64,000 nt of DNA from Roseateles amylovorans (GTDB lineage Bacteria; Pseudomonadota; Gammaproteobacteria; Burkholderiales; Burkholderiaceae_C), in contig NZ_CP104562.2 of NCBI RefSeq assembly GCF_025398155.2, positions 2,914,001 to 2,978,000 on the forward strand. The letters are read 5' to 3'. Position 1 is the first letter of the stretch. Every line of letters starts with the position of its first letter. The translations under genes and the position numbers were made by a program. Below are positions 1 through 8,432 of this stretch, piece by piece. Below the pieces are notes generated by a model. It was given only the letters and a program-made list of their open reading frames with translations. It did not search any database and was not told the origin of the DNA.

Positions 1-358
1 TTTTTTGGGGTCGCAGCGCCGGCTCAGGCACACCGAATCAGCCCTTACACGATCAGCAGTGCGAGAGACAGCGCCAGTCCGCTGCAACCCCACCTTTTGC
101 TCTACACCGTAAGCTCAAAAACCCACTAAAAAACCTGTTTTCAATCATTTTCCAGTGAGAGTTATCCGAGGTTTTTGTGCGAGAGATGAGTCCGAGAGAA
201 ATCCAGTAACAACTGTTGCGTCTCCCCTTCCGGACTTCCCCCTTCTTAGGGGGTGTCTTGTGACCCCACCGGCCTAAGATGCCTCCGGTCCCGGTGAAGC
301 AGGAAATGTGGCGATCTGGCCGGGCAACGAGATCAGCCACGACAGGCAGGGAGGCCGT
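1..358. other. leading stretch without a recognised gene
   Basis: I see no supported coding region here. A long reverse-strand open frame crosses the stretch but reads as arginine/proline-rich shadow sequence. The part from about 100 to 200 is less GC-rich than the genes that follow and probably holds the promoter of the two-component genes, but I cannot name convincing -35/-10 hexamers. A GGGAGG Shine-Dalgarno-like sequence at about 349-354 serves the gene starting at 359. Confidence 0.5.
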
Positions 359-1072
359 ATGGAAGTCATGTCCGATCCACGAGTGTTCGCTTTGGGCGGA
401 AACACCGGTTACGCGATGTCGGCGTTGGCCGCGGTGCCGGTGAAGCGTCGTGTGTTGCTGGTTGACGATCATGAACTGGTCCGCGCGGGCATCCGCACGC
501 TCTATCAGTCCCTGGATGAGATCAGCATCGACTGGGTCGAGGCATCCTCGCTGCAGGAAGGCCTTCAGGCGTATACCGATTGCATGGAAGGCGCCGGCGT
601 GGACGCCGTGCTGCTGGACCTGAACCTGGGCGACTGCAAGGGCCTGCAGGGCCTGCGCCAGTTCATGGAAACCTTTCCTGATGCTCGCGTGGTCGTGTTC
701 AGCGGCACGCAGGACGAATTCGTGGTGCGGCAGGCGAGGGCGCTGGGCGCCGTCGGCTATTTGCCCAAGGGTGCCTTGATGTCGGAAATGCGCAGCACGC
801 TGCGGGCGCTGCTGGGTGATGGACAGCGTCGCGCCGCGACCCAAGGCGGCTCGCTGTTCCCGCGCTTCCCGTCCTCGGCGATGTACGACCGGGTGGCTGA
901 ACTGGGCCCGCGCCATCTGGAAATCCTCGAGCTGGTGCTGTCGGGCTGCAGCAATCAGGAGATCAGCAATTCCACCTTGCTGTCGCTGGGCACGGTGAAG
1001 AACTATGTGTCCTCGCTGCTGCTGGCGCTGGACGTGAAGTCGCGCTCGCACATGATCAGCCTGTTCCGCTGA
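359..1072 (+). CDS. LuxR/NarL-family response regulator
   Basis: A cytoplasmic two-component response regulator of about 237 residues. The N-terminal receiver domain shows the acidic pair in LLVDDHE (D36, D37) and the phospho-acceptor in LLDLNLGD (D87). The C-terminal LuxR-type helix-turn-helix covers roughly residues 180-235 (SNQEISNSTL, LGTVKNYV). The ATG at 359 is chosen because GGGAGG lies at normal spacing; an in-frame GTG at 308 would add 17 residues that do not resemble a receiver domain. The next gene, 5 bases downstream on the same strand, is a hybrid histidine kinase, so the two form a likely pair. Its position just before the T6SS operon suggests, but does not show, a role in T6SS control. 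Confidence 0.88.
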   Translation: MEVMSDPRVFALGGNTGYAMSALAAVPVKRRVLLVDDHELVRAGIRTLYQSLDEISIDWVEASSLQEGLQAYTDCMEGAGVDAVLLDLNLGDCKGLQGLRQFMETFPDARVVVFSGTQDEFVVRQARALGAVGYLPKGALMSEMRSTLRALLGDGQRRAATQGGSLFPRFPSSAMYDRVAELGPRHLEILELVLSGCSNQEISNSTLLSLGTVKNYVSSLLLALDVKSRSHMISLFR

Positions 1073-1077
1073 GCCGC

Positions 1078-2916
1078 TTGGCTTCGAAGCGGGAGGGTCG
1101 ACCTTCTCCTGACGGTGTCTTTGTTGCGGTCGCGGGCGTGTCCCGCGACAGCGATGAATCGTTGCAGGAGGGTCGCAAGCAGGAACGGCGCGCCCTGGCG
1201 CGCCGGTTGGAGGATGCCGCCTTTGACGAGGCCTGGGCCCATTGGCCCTGGCTGCTCGCGGCGGTGGCCTTGCCGCTCGTCGTCTCTGCGGCGGGCCGCA
1301 CCATCTCGTCGGGACTACTGCTCTGGTTTGTGGGCGTCGCACTGCTGGCCAGCGGATGTGTCTGGACCGCGCGGGACATGTCTCATCGACTGTCGCGCCC
1401 GGGTGTCCGCGCGTCGCTGCACACGCCCAAGGGGCGGCGCCTGATGTTGCTGCAGGGCGCCGGATGTCTGGCGCTGCTCTGTCTGCATCCCTGGGTCGCC
1501 GAAATGCCTGGCGCCCGGGCGCCGTTGGCCGGGCCGTTGCTGGCCGCCGCCTCCACGGTGATGGCGGTCCTGCTGGCGCCGATGGGGCGCGGCGCGGCGG
1601 CAGTGGCCTTGCTGCCGGCCTCCGAAGGCCTGGCCCGGCTGATGCAGGACGGCGGTCTGGAACGGCCACTTCAGGGCGCGGCGTGGTTCGCCGCAGCGAC
1701 GGCAGTGGCCGGACTGGCCTTGCTGGAGCACCACCGCTGGCACCGCAATCAGCATTGGGTGATGCAACGGGATGACCAGGTCATCGAGCTGGGGCAGCAG
1801 CGCGACGATGCCCTGCGGGCCGATCAGGACAAGAGCCGCTTCCTGGCGATTGCCAGCCATGACCTGCGCCAGCCGGTGCACGCATTGGGCCTGTTTGCCG
1901 CGACGCTGGAGCGCCGCCTGCAGGGCAGCGCGGAAGAGCCGCTGGTGCGCAATGTCATGCGCTCGATCGAAGGGCTGGAGCGCTCGTTCAATGCAATGCT
2001 GGACATCTCGCGACTGGACGCCGGCACCGTCGAGCCCAACATCCAGCATTTCCCCTTGCGGGACCTGTTTCGCCGGCTGCACATGCATTACGCCGGTCAG
2101 GCGGAAGCCGCCGGCCTGGGGCTGCGGTTTTCGCCGGGCGGCAAATCGATCAGCAGCGATCCGCAATTGCTGGAGCGCATCCTCGGCAACCTGGTGCAGA
2201 ACGCGCTGAAATACACCGAACACGGCGGCGTGGTGGTGGTGGCTCGCACCACGGCGACGCACATCAATGTCGAGGTCTGGGACACCGGCATCGGCATCAA
2301 GCCGGCCGACCTGCCTCGCATCTTTGCGGAGTTCTACCAGATCGGTCATGGCGAGCGCAGTCGCGCGCAGGGGCTGGGCATGGGCCTGGCGATCGTCAAG
2401 CGACTGGCCCATCTGCTGGGCTATCCGCTGATGGTCTCGTCGCGCCCGGGCAAGGGCACGATGTTCCGGATCGGCATTCCGATCGGGGAACTCTCCGAGA
2501 TCCAGGATGTGATCGGCGCCGCCGACACCATCCCCATGCCGGTGATGGAGCCGCGCTCGGTGTTGGTGATCGATGACGAGGAGCCAATCCGGGAGGGCTT
2601 GCGGATCCTGCTGGAAGAGTGGGGTTATGAATCCCGACAGGCGGCCACGGCCGAGGAAGCCGAGCAGATCGTGCGGTCTCGCGCCATGGTGCCGGACCTG
2701 ATCCTGTCCGATCTCCACCTGGGGGAGGGGCCGGACGGCATCTCCGCCATTCAGGGCGTGCGGCGTCTGCTGGGCCGCGATGTGCCCGCCATCCTGGTCA
2801 CCGGCGACACCAGCCGGGAGGAATTGCGCCGCGCGACCGACAGCGGACACACCGTGCTGTTCAAGCCGCTGCAGCCGCGCAAGCTGTTCAATGCGCTCCG
2901 GGGCATGGTCTCCTGA
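1078..2916 (+). CDS. membrane hybrid sensor histidine kinase with C-terminal receiver
   Basis: A 612-residue inner-membrane hybrid kinase. The N-terminal third holds several hydrophobic segments (about residues 56-97, 122-140, 148-180, 196-216) with no large periplasmic domain. A charged linker leads to the HisKA H-box FLAIASHDLRQP with H261. The ATPase domain has the N-box LGNLVQNALKY, G1 VWDTGIGI and G2 GLGMGLAI. The C-terminal receiver starts at SVLVIDDEEP, and its acceptor is D545 in ILSDLHLG. The start is a TTG with a weak ribosome site; an in-frame GTG at 1138 is an alternative. It is co-transcribed with the upstream response regulator and probably phosphorylates it. The sensed signal cannot be read from the sequence. 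Confidence 0.87.
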   Translation: MASKREGRPSPDGVFVAVAGVSRDSDESLQEGRKQERRALARRLEDAAFDEAWAHWPWLLAAVALPLVVSAAGRTISSGLLLWFVGVALLASGCVWTARDMSHRLSRPGVRASLHTPKGRRLMLLQGAGCLALLCLHPWVAEMPGARAPLAGPLLAAASTVMAVLLAPMGRGAAAVALLPASEGLARLMQDGGLERPLQGAAWFAAATAVAGLALLEHHRWHRNQHWVMQRDDQVIELGQQRDDALRADQDKSRFLAIASHDLRQPVHALGLFAATLERRLQGSAEEPLVRNVMRSIEGLERSFNAMLDISRLDAGTVEPNIQHFPLRDLFRRLHMHYAGQAEAAGLGLRFSPGGKSISSDPQLLERILGNLVQNALKYTEHGGVVVVARTTATHINVEVWDTGIGIKPADLPRIFAEFYQIGHGERSRAQGLGMGLAIVKRLAHLLGYPLMVSSRPGKGTMFRIGIPIGELSEIQDVIGAADTIPMPVMEPRSVLVIDDEEPIREGLRILLEEWGYESRQAATAEEAEQIVRSRAMVPDLILSDLHLGEGPDGISAIQGVRRLLGRDVPAILVTGDTSREELRRATDSGHTVLFKPLQPRKLFNALRGMVS

Positions 2917-3011
2917 GCGGTGCCGGGCCTGATTCGGCCCCGGAACGGGGCGAGGCGGGGCCTCTTGTCGCCTGATTGACCACCCTGTCAGGGGTGATCC
3001 CCTCAGAAAGT

Positions 3012-3054
3012 GACTTTCGACCACTGCGCTTTGCGGCCGGGATCAATAGAGTCC
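3012..3054 (+). promoter_or_regulatory. T6SS promoter motif upstream of tssA
   Basis: GTGACTTTCG at 3012-3021 is followed by the -10-like TAGAGT at 3049-3054, that is, the hexamer begins at base 38 counted from the first G of the motif. The same arrangement occurs before vgrG1 and vgrG2, and in weaker form before the kinase gene and the reverse-strand DUF6484 operon. No good -35 hexamer is present at normal spacing, so the motif may be an activator site. The tssA ATG is 36 bases after the hexamer. Confidence 0.55.
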
Positions 3055-3089
3055 AGCACATCCTCTTTGACCTGTGCTTATCGCCTCCA

Positions 3090-4115
3090 ATGGCTGACCT
3101 TGATCTCGACGCGCTGCTGGTTTCCCTCCAGGACGATGCCCCTTGCGGCCCGGACCTGGAGTACGACGCTGCCTTCCTGGCGCTTCAGACCGCCGGTGAG
3201 GGCAAACCCGAACAGCAGTACGGCGACACAGTCATCCCCGCCGAAGAGCCCGACTGGATCAAGGTCCAGGAACAAGCCCTGGCCCTGGCCCAGCGCACGC
3301 GCGACCTGCGCATCGCGGTCTACCTGGTCCGCAGCGCCGCCCGGCTTCAGGGCTACGGGGCTGCCTTGCAGGCCCTGCGACTGACCCAGGGGCTGCTGGA
3401 GCAGCATTGGGCCCATGTCCATCCGCAGCTCGATGCCAGCGATGGCAACGATCCCACCATGCGTCTGAATGCGCTGCTGCCGTTGGTCAGCAACGCGGGC
3501 GCCCTGGCCGACCTGCGTGCCGCCAGCCTGACCGGCCAGCGCGGCGGTCCCCGGGTGCGCGACATCGAACTCGCCTTCGGTGGCGCCGATCCGATGGACG
3601 GTGAATCCGTGCCGTCTCCCCAAGGCCTGCTGGACGGCCTGTCCGCCCAGGCCGCGCAGGATCCCTCGCTGGTGGATCGCCTGTCCGCCGGCGTGGCCGC
3701 GGCGCAGGCGCTGGGCGCGGCCATTGAACAACACCTCGGCCCTGGACAAGGGCCGGACATCGCGCCGCTGGTGCGCCTGCTCAAGCCGCTGGCTGCGGTG
3801 GCGGCTCAACTGGGTGGCGGTGCCGCCCAGGCCGCGACCGACGGTGGCGCGGACGGCGTTGGCGCTGCCGATGTCGTGGCCACGCCGGGACGCGTCGTGG
3901 CCGGCGGCAGTGGCGTCATTGCCAGCCGCGAGGATGCGATGCGGGCGCTGCAGCGCGTCTGCGAATGGATCGAACACAACGAGCCCAGCAATCCGGCGCC
4001 GCTGCTGATCCGCCGCGCACAGCGCCTGATGAGCAAGAACTTCATGGACATCATTCGAGATCTCGTGCCGGACGGCCTGCATGAGATCGAGAAGCTGGCC
4101 GGCAGTCCCGAATGA
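3090..4115 (+). CDS. tssA: T6SS cap/initiator protein TssA (ImpA family)
   Basis: TssA nucleates and caps sheath/tube assembly in the cytoplasm. The protein has 341 residues, the size of the short TssA class. The ImpA N-terminal signature APCGPDLEYDAAF lies near the start, and the C-terminal part (EDAMRALQRVCEWIEHNEPS, RRAQRLMSKNFMDII) is typical of the family. The ATG at 3090 is preferred because the longer open frame from 2976 runs through the promoter motif. It is the first gene of the core operon; tssB follows after 176 bases in which I see no other gene. Confidence 0.92.
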   Translation: MADLDLDALLVSLQDDAPCGPDLEYDAAFLALQTAGEGKPEQQYGDTVIPAEEPDWIKVQEQALALAQRTRDLRIAVYLVRSAARLQGYGAALQALRLTQGLLEQHWAHVHPQLDASDGNDPTMRLNALLPLVSNAGALADLRAASLTGQRGGPRVRDIELAFGGADPMDGESVPSPQGLLDGLSAQAAQDPSLVDRLSAGVAAAQALGAAIEQHLGPGQGPDIAPLVRLLKPLAAVAAQLGGGAAQAATDGGADGVGAADVVATPGRVVAGGSGVIASREDAMRALQRVCEWIEHNEPSNPAPLLIRRAQRLMSKNFMDIIRDLVPDGLHEIEKLAGSPE

Positions 4116-4291
4116 GCCGAACCGCGGTCCTGTGCCTGAGCGGCGCCGCGTGCTGATCCCGCCTCCCGGATCACGCACCCAGCGACGACCTCAACCCAGA
4201 CCGCCCGACCGCCCGATTCGATAGCCGACCCGCGACCGATCACCCTTCCAACAACAACGCCGCCCGACGACACCCACCCCAAGGAGCAGCC

Positions 4292-4795
4292 ATGGCCACC
4301 AGCAGCCAGAAGTTCATTGCCAGGAACCGCGCCCCGCGCGTTCAGATCGAATACGACGTGGAGCTGTATGGCGCCGAGAAGAAGGTGCAATTGCCCTTCG
4401 TCATGGGCGTGCTGTCGGACCTGTCCGGCAAGCCGTCCGAGCCGCTGCCGCCGGTGTCGGACCGCAAGTTCCTCGATTTCGACGTGGACAACTTTGACGC
4501 CCGCATGAAGGCGATGAAGCCCCGCGTCGCCTTTGCCGTGCCCAACACGCTGACCGGCGAGGGCAACCTGATGGTGGACGTCACCTTCGAGAGCATGGAC
4601 GACTTCTCGCCCGCCGCCGTGGCGCGCAAGGTCGACGGCCTGAAGCAACTGCTGGAAGCGCGTCAGCAACTGGCCAACCTGATCACCTACATGGATGGCA
4701 AGGCCGGCGCCGAGCAACTGATCGCCAAGGTCGTCAAGGACGAGGCGCTGCTGAAGTCCCTGGCTTCCGCACCGCAAAAGCCTGACGCGCAATAA
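4292..4795 (+). CDS. tssB: T6SS sheath small subunit TssB (VipA)
   Basis: A 167-residue sheath subunit that forms heterodimers with TssC and polymerises into the contractile sheath around the Hcp tube. Family hallmarks are the basic N-terminus (SSQKFIARNRAPRVQIEYDV), LPFVMGVLSDLSG, RKFLDFDVDNFD and the C-terminal segment ending in DEALLKSLAS. A strong AAGGAGCAGCC ribosome site precedes the ATG. tssC begins 38 bases downstream, which fits equimolar translation of the pair. The N-terminal helix is where TagJ (encoded here at 7641) binds in other systems. Confidence 0.96.
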   Translation: MATSSQKFIARNRAPRVQIEYDVELYGAEKKVQLPFVMGVLSDLSGKPSEPLPPVSDRKFLDFDVDNFDARMKAMKPRVAFAVPNTLTGEGNLMVDVTFESMDDFSPAAVARKVDGLKQLLEARQQLANLITYMDGKAGAEQLIAKVVKDEALLKSLASAPQKPDAQ

Positions 4796-4833
4796 CGCCC
4801 ACCATCCCCCTGCACGCATCGGGAGCACCCACC

Positions 4834-6333
4834 ATGGCCGAAGAGACCCTCGCCCAATCAGCCGCCTCACTCAAAGGCATCGAGTACGAAGGCGGCGAGT
4901 TCGCGCAGCTGCTGAACAAGGAATTCAAGCCCAAGACGGATGAGGCCAAGTCCGCCGTCGAACAGGCGGTGCTGACGCTGGCGCAGCAAGCGCTGTCGCA
5001 GACGCAACTCATCGGCAGCGACATCATTGTCTCGATCGAGGCGATGATCGCCGAGCTCGACAAGAAGCTGTCCGACCAGGTCAATGCCATCCTGCACCAT
5101 GCCGAGTTCCAGCAACTGGAAAGCGCCTGGCGCGGCCTGCACTATCTGGTCAACAACACCGAGACCGACGAGCAGCTCAAGATCCGCGTGATGAGCATCT
5201 CGAAGAACGACCTCGGCAAGACGCTCAAGCGCTACAAGGGCGCGGCCTGGGATCAGAGCCCGCTGTTCAAGCGGGTCTATGAAGAGGAATACGGCCAGTT
5301 CGGCGGTGAGCCCTTCGGCTGCCTGGTCGGCGACTACTACTTCGACCACAGCCCGCCGGATGTCGAGCTGCTGGGCGAAATGGCCAAGGTGTCCGCGGCC
5401 GCGCATTCGCCCTTCATCGCAGCGGTCAATCCGTCACTGATGCAGATGGGCTCGTGGCAGGAGCTGGCCAATCCGCGTGACCTGACCAAGATCTTCGGTA
5501 CGCCGGAATACGCCGCCTGGAAGTCGCTGCGCGAATCCGACGATGCGCGCTACATCGGCCTGGCCATGCCGCGTTTCCTGGCGCGCCTGCCCTATGGCGC
5601 GAAGACGAATCCGGTCGAGGAGTTCAACTTCGAGGAAGAGACCGGCGGCGGCAACCACAACGCCTACACCTGGGCCAATTCGGCCTATGCGATGGCGGCC
5701 AACATCAACCGGTCCTTCAAGAGCTACGGCTGGTGCACCCGCATCCGCGGCGTGGAATCGGGCGGCGCGGTCGAGAACCTGCCGGCCCACACCTTCCCGA
5801 CCGACGAGGGCGGCGTGGCCATGAAGTGCCCGACCGAGATCGCGATCAGCGACCGCCGCGAGGCCGAGCTGGCGCGCAACGGCTTCATGCCGCTGGTCCA
5901 CCGCAAGAACTCCGACTTCGCCGCCTTCATCGGCGCCCAGTCGCTGCAGCGCCCCGCCGAGTACGACGATCCGGACGCCACCGCCAATGCCAATCTGGCG
6001 GCGCGGCTGCCCTACCTGTTTGCGTGCACCCGTTTCGCTCACTACCTGAAGTGCATCGTGCGCGACAAGGTCGGCTCCTTCAAGGAGCGCAGCGAGATGG
6101 AGCGCTGGCTCAACAAGTGGATCATGAACTACGTCGACGGCGATCCGGCGAATTCGTCCGAGACCACCAAGTCACAGAAGCCGCTGGCCGCGGCCGAAGT
6201 GCTGGTCGAGGAGATCCCCGGCAACCCCGGCTACTACACCTCGAAATTCTTCCTGCGTCCGCATTACCAGCTCGAAGGCCTGACCGTGTCGCTGCGACTG
6301 GTCTCCAAGCTGCCGTCGGAAAAGGGCAAGTGA
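4834..6333 (+). CDS. tssC: T6SS sheath large subunit TssC (VipB)
   Basis: The 499-residue large sheath subunit matches the usual family length. Recognisable blocks include AWRGLHYLVNNTETDE, KALYEEEYG-type sequence (FKRVYEEEYGQFGGEP), LARLPYGAKTNPVEEF, YTWANSAYAM and the C-terminal GYYTSKFFLRPHYQLEGL. It assembles with TssB and is depolymerised by ClpV. A GGGAGC ribosome site lies before the ATG at 4834. The gene is followed by a 212-base interval with three successive hairpins before hcp. Confidence 0.97.
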   Translation: MAEETLAQSAASLKGIEYEGGEFAQLLNKEFKPKTDEAKSAVEQAVLTLAQQALSQTQLIGSDIIVSIEAMIAELDKKLSDQVNAILHHAEFQQLESAWRGLHYLVNNTETDEQLKIRVMSISKNDLGKTLKRYKGAAWDQSPLFKRVYEEEYGQFGGEPFGCLVGDYYFDHSPPDVELLGEMAKVSAAAHSPFIAAVNPSLMQMGSWQELANPRDLTKIFGTPEYAAWKSLRESDDARYIGLAMPRFLARLPYGAKTNPVEEFNFEEETGGGNHNAYTWANSAYAMAANINRSFKSYGWCTRIRGVESGGAVENLPAHTFPTDEGGVAMKCPTEIAISDRREAELARNGFMPLVHRKNSDFAAFIGAQSLQRPAEYDDPDATANANLAARLPYLFACTRFAHYLKCIVRDKVGSFKERSEMERWLNKWIMNYVDGDPANSSETTKSQKPLAAAEVLVEEIPGNPGYYTSKFFLRPHYQLEGLTVSLRLVSKLPSEKGK

Positions 6334-6425
6334 GGCGAGGGCGCGGTCGCATCGTGACCGTGCCGTGGCTTCACCCGGCGGCAGCTGCCGCCCCCGTTTG
6401 ACGACGACGTTTCCACACTTCCCCT

Positions 6426-6453
6426 CATGCCCGGCCATTCCGGTCCGGGCATG
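6426..6453 (+). other. perfect hairpin 1 between tssC and hcp
   Basis: A perfect 9-bp inverted repeat, CATGCCCGG (6426-6434) and CCGGGCATG (6445-6453), encloses a 10-base loop. It is not followed by a T-run, so it is more likely an mRNA processing or stability element than a terminator. Confidence 0.5.
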
Positions 6454-6463
6454 TTCAAGGTTC

Positions 6464-6485
6464 CGGGCCCCCCGGCCCGTTTTTT
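6464..6485 (+). terminator. putative intrinsic terminator between tssC and hcp
   Basis: CGGGCC (6464-6469) pairs with GGCCCG (6474-6479) around a CCCC loop and is followed directly by six Ts (6480-6485). This is the form of a rho-independent terminator. Termination here would separate tssABC from hcp, or reduce read-through; if partial, it would set the ratio of sheath to tube transcripts. Confidence 0.6.
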
Positions 6486-6513
6486 GAGCCCCGCACGCGT
6501 TGACGCGGGGCTC
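6486..6513 (+). other. perfect hairpin 3 in the hcp leader
   Basis: GAGCCCCGC (6486-6494) and GCGGGGCTC (6505-6513) form a perfect 9-bp stem with a 10-base loop, ending 18 bases before the hcp ribosome site AAGGAGAG (6531-6538). It could protect the 5' end of an abundant hcp transcript. It begins immediately after the terminator's T-run. Confidence 0.5.
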
Positions 6514-6545
6514 GTTCCCACGAGTCCATCAAGGAGAGACCGACC

Positions 6546-7025
6546 ATGACGATCGACGCCAATCTGAAGCTCGCCGGTGTTGAAGGCGAATCCACCCACA
6601 AGGACCACAAGGGCGAGATCGATCTGCTCGCCTGGTCCTGGGACGTGCGCCAGGAAAGCACGGCTGCCTCGGGCTCCGGCTCGGGCAAGGGCAAGGGCAT
6701 TCCCGGCCAACTGGTGTTCGCGCACTACTACGACAAGGCCTCCCCGGTCCTGGCGAAGTTCTGCGCCAACGGCAAGCACTTCGACACCGCCGTCATCACC
6801 TGCCGCAAGGCCGGTGAAGGCCAGCAGGACTTCCTGAAGGTCACGCTCAAGCAAGTGCTGGTGACCTCGGTGTCCCCGTCCGCCAGCAGCGGCGGCGACA
6901 TCTCGGAAAGCGTCTCGCTGAGCTACGCCGACATCGAGTTCGAATACAAGGCCCAGGACCCCAAGGGCGGCCTGGGCGGTGCGGTGAAGTTCGGCTGGAA
7001 CGTCGCCACCACCGAAACCCGTTGA
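6546..7025 (+). CDS. hcp: T6SS tube protein Hcp
   Basis: A 159-residue Hcp (TssD) that stacks as hexameric rings to form the inner tube and is exported on firing. It shows the family pattern: a start MTIDANLKLAGVEGEST, a core DLLAWSWDVRQE, HYYDKASPVLAKFCANGKH, and a C-terminus with VSLSYADIEFEYKAQD. The ATG follows a strong AAGGAGAG site. An apparent intrinsic terminator and hairpins upstream, and two GC-rich hairpins downstream, suggest separate control of its abundance. Confidence 0.96.
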   Translation: MTIDANLKLAGVEGESTHKDHKGEIDLLAWSWDVRQESTAASGSGSGKGKGIPGQLVFAHYYDKASPVLAKFCANGKHFDTAVITCRKAGEGQQDFLKVTLKQVLVTSVSPSASSGGDISESVSLSYADIEFEYKAQDPKGGLGGAVKFGWNVATTETR

Positions 7026-7033
7026 TGACGGCG

Positions 7034-7051
7034 GGGCCGCGTGAGCGGCCC
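7034..7051 (+). other. hairpin with GTGA tetraloop after hcp
   Basis: GGGCCGC (7034-7040) and GCGGCCC (7045-7051) pair perfectly around GTGA, a GNRA tetraloop. It lies 8 bases after the hcp stop codon and may stabilise the 3' end of hcp mRNA. Confidence 0.5.
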
Positions 7052-7066
7052 TGGACGACACCCCAT

Positions 7067-7092
7067 GCGGCCCGCCCCACCGGGCGGGCCGC
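7067..7092 (+). other. 11-bp hairpin between hcp and the second Hcp-like gene
   Basis: GCGGCCCGCCC (7067-7077) and GGGCGGGCCGC (7082-7092) form a perfect 11-bp GC stem with a 4-base loop. No T-run follows. Together with the preceding hairpin it could hold back polymerase or exonuclease, so that hcp mRNA exceeds that of the downstream gene. Confidence 0.5.
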
Positions 7093-7134
7093 CCTCGCGC
7101 ATGGCGGCCTCGCGTCGCCGTGCCGGAGCAAGAC

Positions 7135-7632
7135 ATGCTGATGAATACCGGCGGCGCCGCCAGCGCCGACATGTACCTGGACCTCACCCTCAAGCGGGCC
7201 GGCAAGGTCAAGGGCGAGTCCACCTCCACCGGCCATGCCAACGACATCGTCGTGCACGGCTTCAGCTGGGGCGTGGGTGCGGCGGGCGATGCGGTCGTCG
7301 GTCAAGGCACCGGACGTCGCAGCTATCGCCAGTTGGTCATTACCAAGGGGCTGGACAGTGCCAGCACCGCGCTGATGAGCGCCGTGGCCAGCAATGACGA
7401 AGTCCGCAGCGCCAAGCTGTGCCTGCGCAAGGCCGGCGGCGAGCAGCAGGACTACTTCACCCTGACGCTGGAAAAGGCCCGTGTGGCCGCTTATGACATC
7501 GAATCCGCGGACGACGGCTCACCCGTCGAACGCATCACCTTGAGCTTCCAGAAGGTCGCCATCGAATACCGTGTGCAGGGCATGACCGGCCAGGTCGGCG
7601 GCACCCACAGCTTCAACGACGACCTGACCTGA
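7135..7632 (+). CDS. second Hcp-family protein
   Basis: A protein of about 165 residues with the Hcp-family layout: MYLDLTLKRAGKVKGEST, then HGFSWGVGAAGD, YRQLVITKGLDSAST, LCLRKAGGEQQDYFTLTLEKA and ITLSFQKVAIEYRVQ. It is clearly related to, but well diverged from, the Hcp encoded just upstream. The ATG at 7135 is chosen because GGAG lies about 10 bases before it; a GTG at 7120 would add five residues. It may be a minor tube ring, an Hcp specialised for the neighbouring amidase effector, or an adaptor. Which of these cannot be told from sequence. Confidence 0.82.
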   Translation: MLMNTGGAASADMYLDLTLKRAGKVKGESTSTGHANDIVVHGFSWGVGAAGDAVVGQGTGRRSYRQLVITKGLDSASTALMSAVASNDEVRSAKLCLRKAGGEQQDYFTLTLEKARVAAYDIESADDGSPVERITLSFQKVAIEYRVQGMTGQVGGTHSFNDDLT

Positions 7633-7640
7633 GGACTGCG

Positions 7641-8432
7641 ATGAGCGCCGTCGAGCAACTGATCGCTGCCGGGCAGCCCACGGCCGCGCTGGCCGAGCTG
7701 CAGCAGCTGGTGCGCCAGCGTCCGCAGGACGCCAAGCTGCGCGTGCTGCTGTTCCAGCTGCTGGCCGTGTCCGGCCAATGGCCGCGCGCCGCAGCGCAGC
7801 TGGAAGTCTGCGGTGAGCTGGACGACAGCACCCTGGCCATGGTCAACACCTACCGCGAGGCGCTCAAGTGCGAGCTGGTCCGCGAGGCGGTGTTCGAGGG
7901 CAAGACCACGCCGATGGTGATGGGCGAGCCCGCCGAATGGGTGGTCTCGCTGATCCAGTCGCTGAAGATGGATGCCGACGGCGACACCGCCGCCGCGGCC
8001 ACGCTGCGCGCGCAGGCCCTGGCGCAGGCGCCCGCCACGCCGGGCACGCTGGACGGACAGCCCTTCGAATGGCTGTGCGACGGCGATTCCCGCCTCGGCC
8101 CCTTGCTGGAGGCGGTCATCAACGGACGCTATTGCTGGGTGCCGTATGCGGCGCTCGCAAAGATCCAGATCGAGCCGCCGGAGGATCTGCGCGACCTGGT
8201 CTGGATCCCGGCACACCTTGAATTCCCCAACGGTGGAGCCTCGGTCGCCTTGATTCCGACGCGTTATCCGCGCAGCGCCGCACTCGGCGATGAGCGCGCC
8301 TGGATGGCGCGGCTGACCGAGTGGCAACCCATCACCGATGACCATTTCGCCGGCGTCGGCCAGCGCGTGCTGATGACCGACCACGGTGAGGCAGGATTGC
8401 TGGATGTCCGTCTCATCGAATTGAGGAATTGA
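7641..8432 (+). CDS. tagJ: T6SS accessory protein TagJ (ImpE family)
   Basis: A 263-residue ImpE/TagJ protein. In Pseudomonas the family binds the N-terminal helix of TssB and modulates sheath handling by ClpV; it is characteristic of one T6SS subtype. The N-terminus has tetratricopeptide-like helices (AVEQLIAAGQPTAALAELQQ, LRVLLFQLLAVSGQWPRA). The C-terminal ImpE part shows PFEWLCDGDSRLGPLLEA, YCWVPYAALAKIQIE and LRDLVWIPAHLEF. It starts 8 bases after the preceding stop and ends just before the signal-peptide gene at 8433. Confidence 0.93.
   Translation: MSAVEQLIAAGQPTAALAELQQLVRQRPQDAKLRVLLFQLLAVSGQWPRAAAQLEVCGELDDSTLAMVNTYREALKCELVREAVFEGKTTPMVMGEPAEWVVSLIQSLKMDADGDTAAAATLRAQALAQAPATPGTLDGQPFEWLCDGDSRLGPLLEAVINGRYCWVPYAALAKIQIEPPEDLRDLVWIPAHLEFPNGGASVALIPTRYPRSAALGDERAWMARLTEWQPITDDHFAGVGQRVLMTDHGEAGLLDVRLIELRN

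Noticed and set aside
53..1669. 538-codon reverse-strand frame at the window start
   Set aside because: It overlaps the response regulator and kinase genes, and its product is a proline/arginine-rich nonsense sequence.
2923..2950. GC-rich hairpin after the hybrid kinase considered as a terminator
   Set aside because: Pairing is possible (CCGGGCC with GGCCC), but there is no T-run, so I do not call a terminator.
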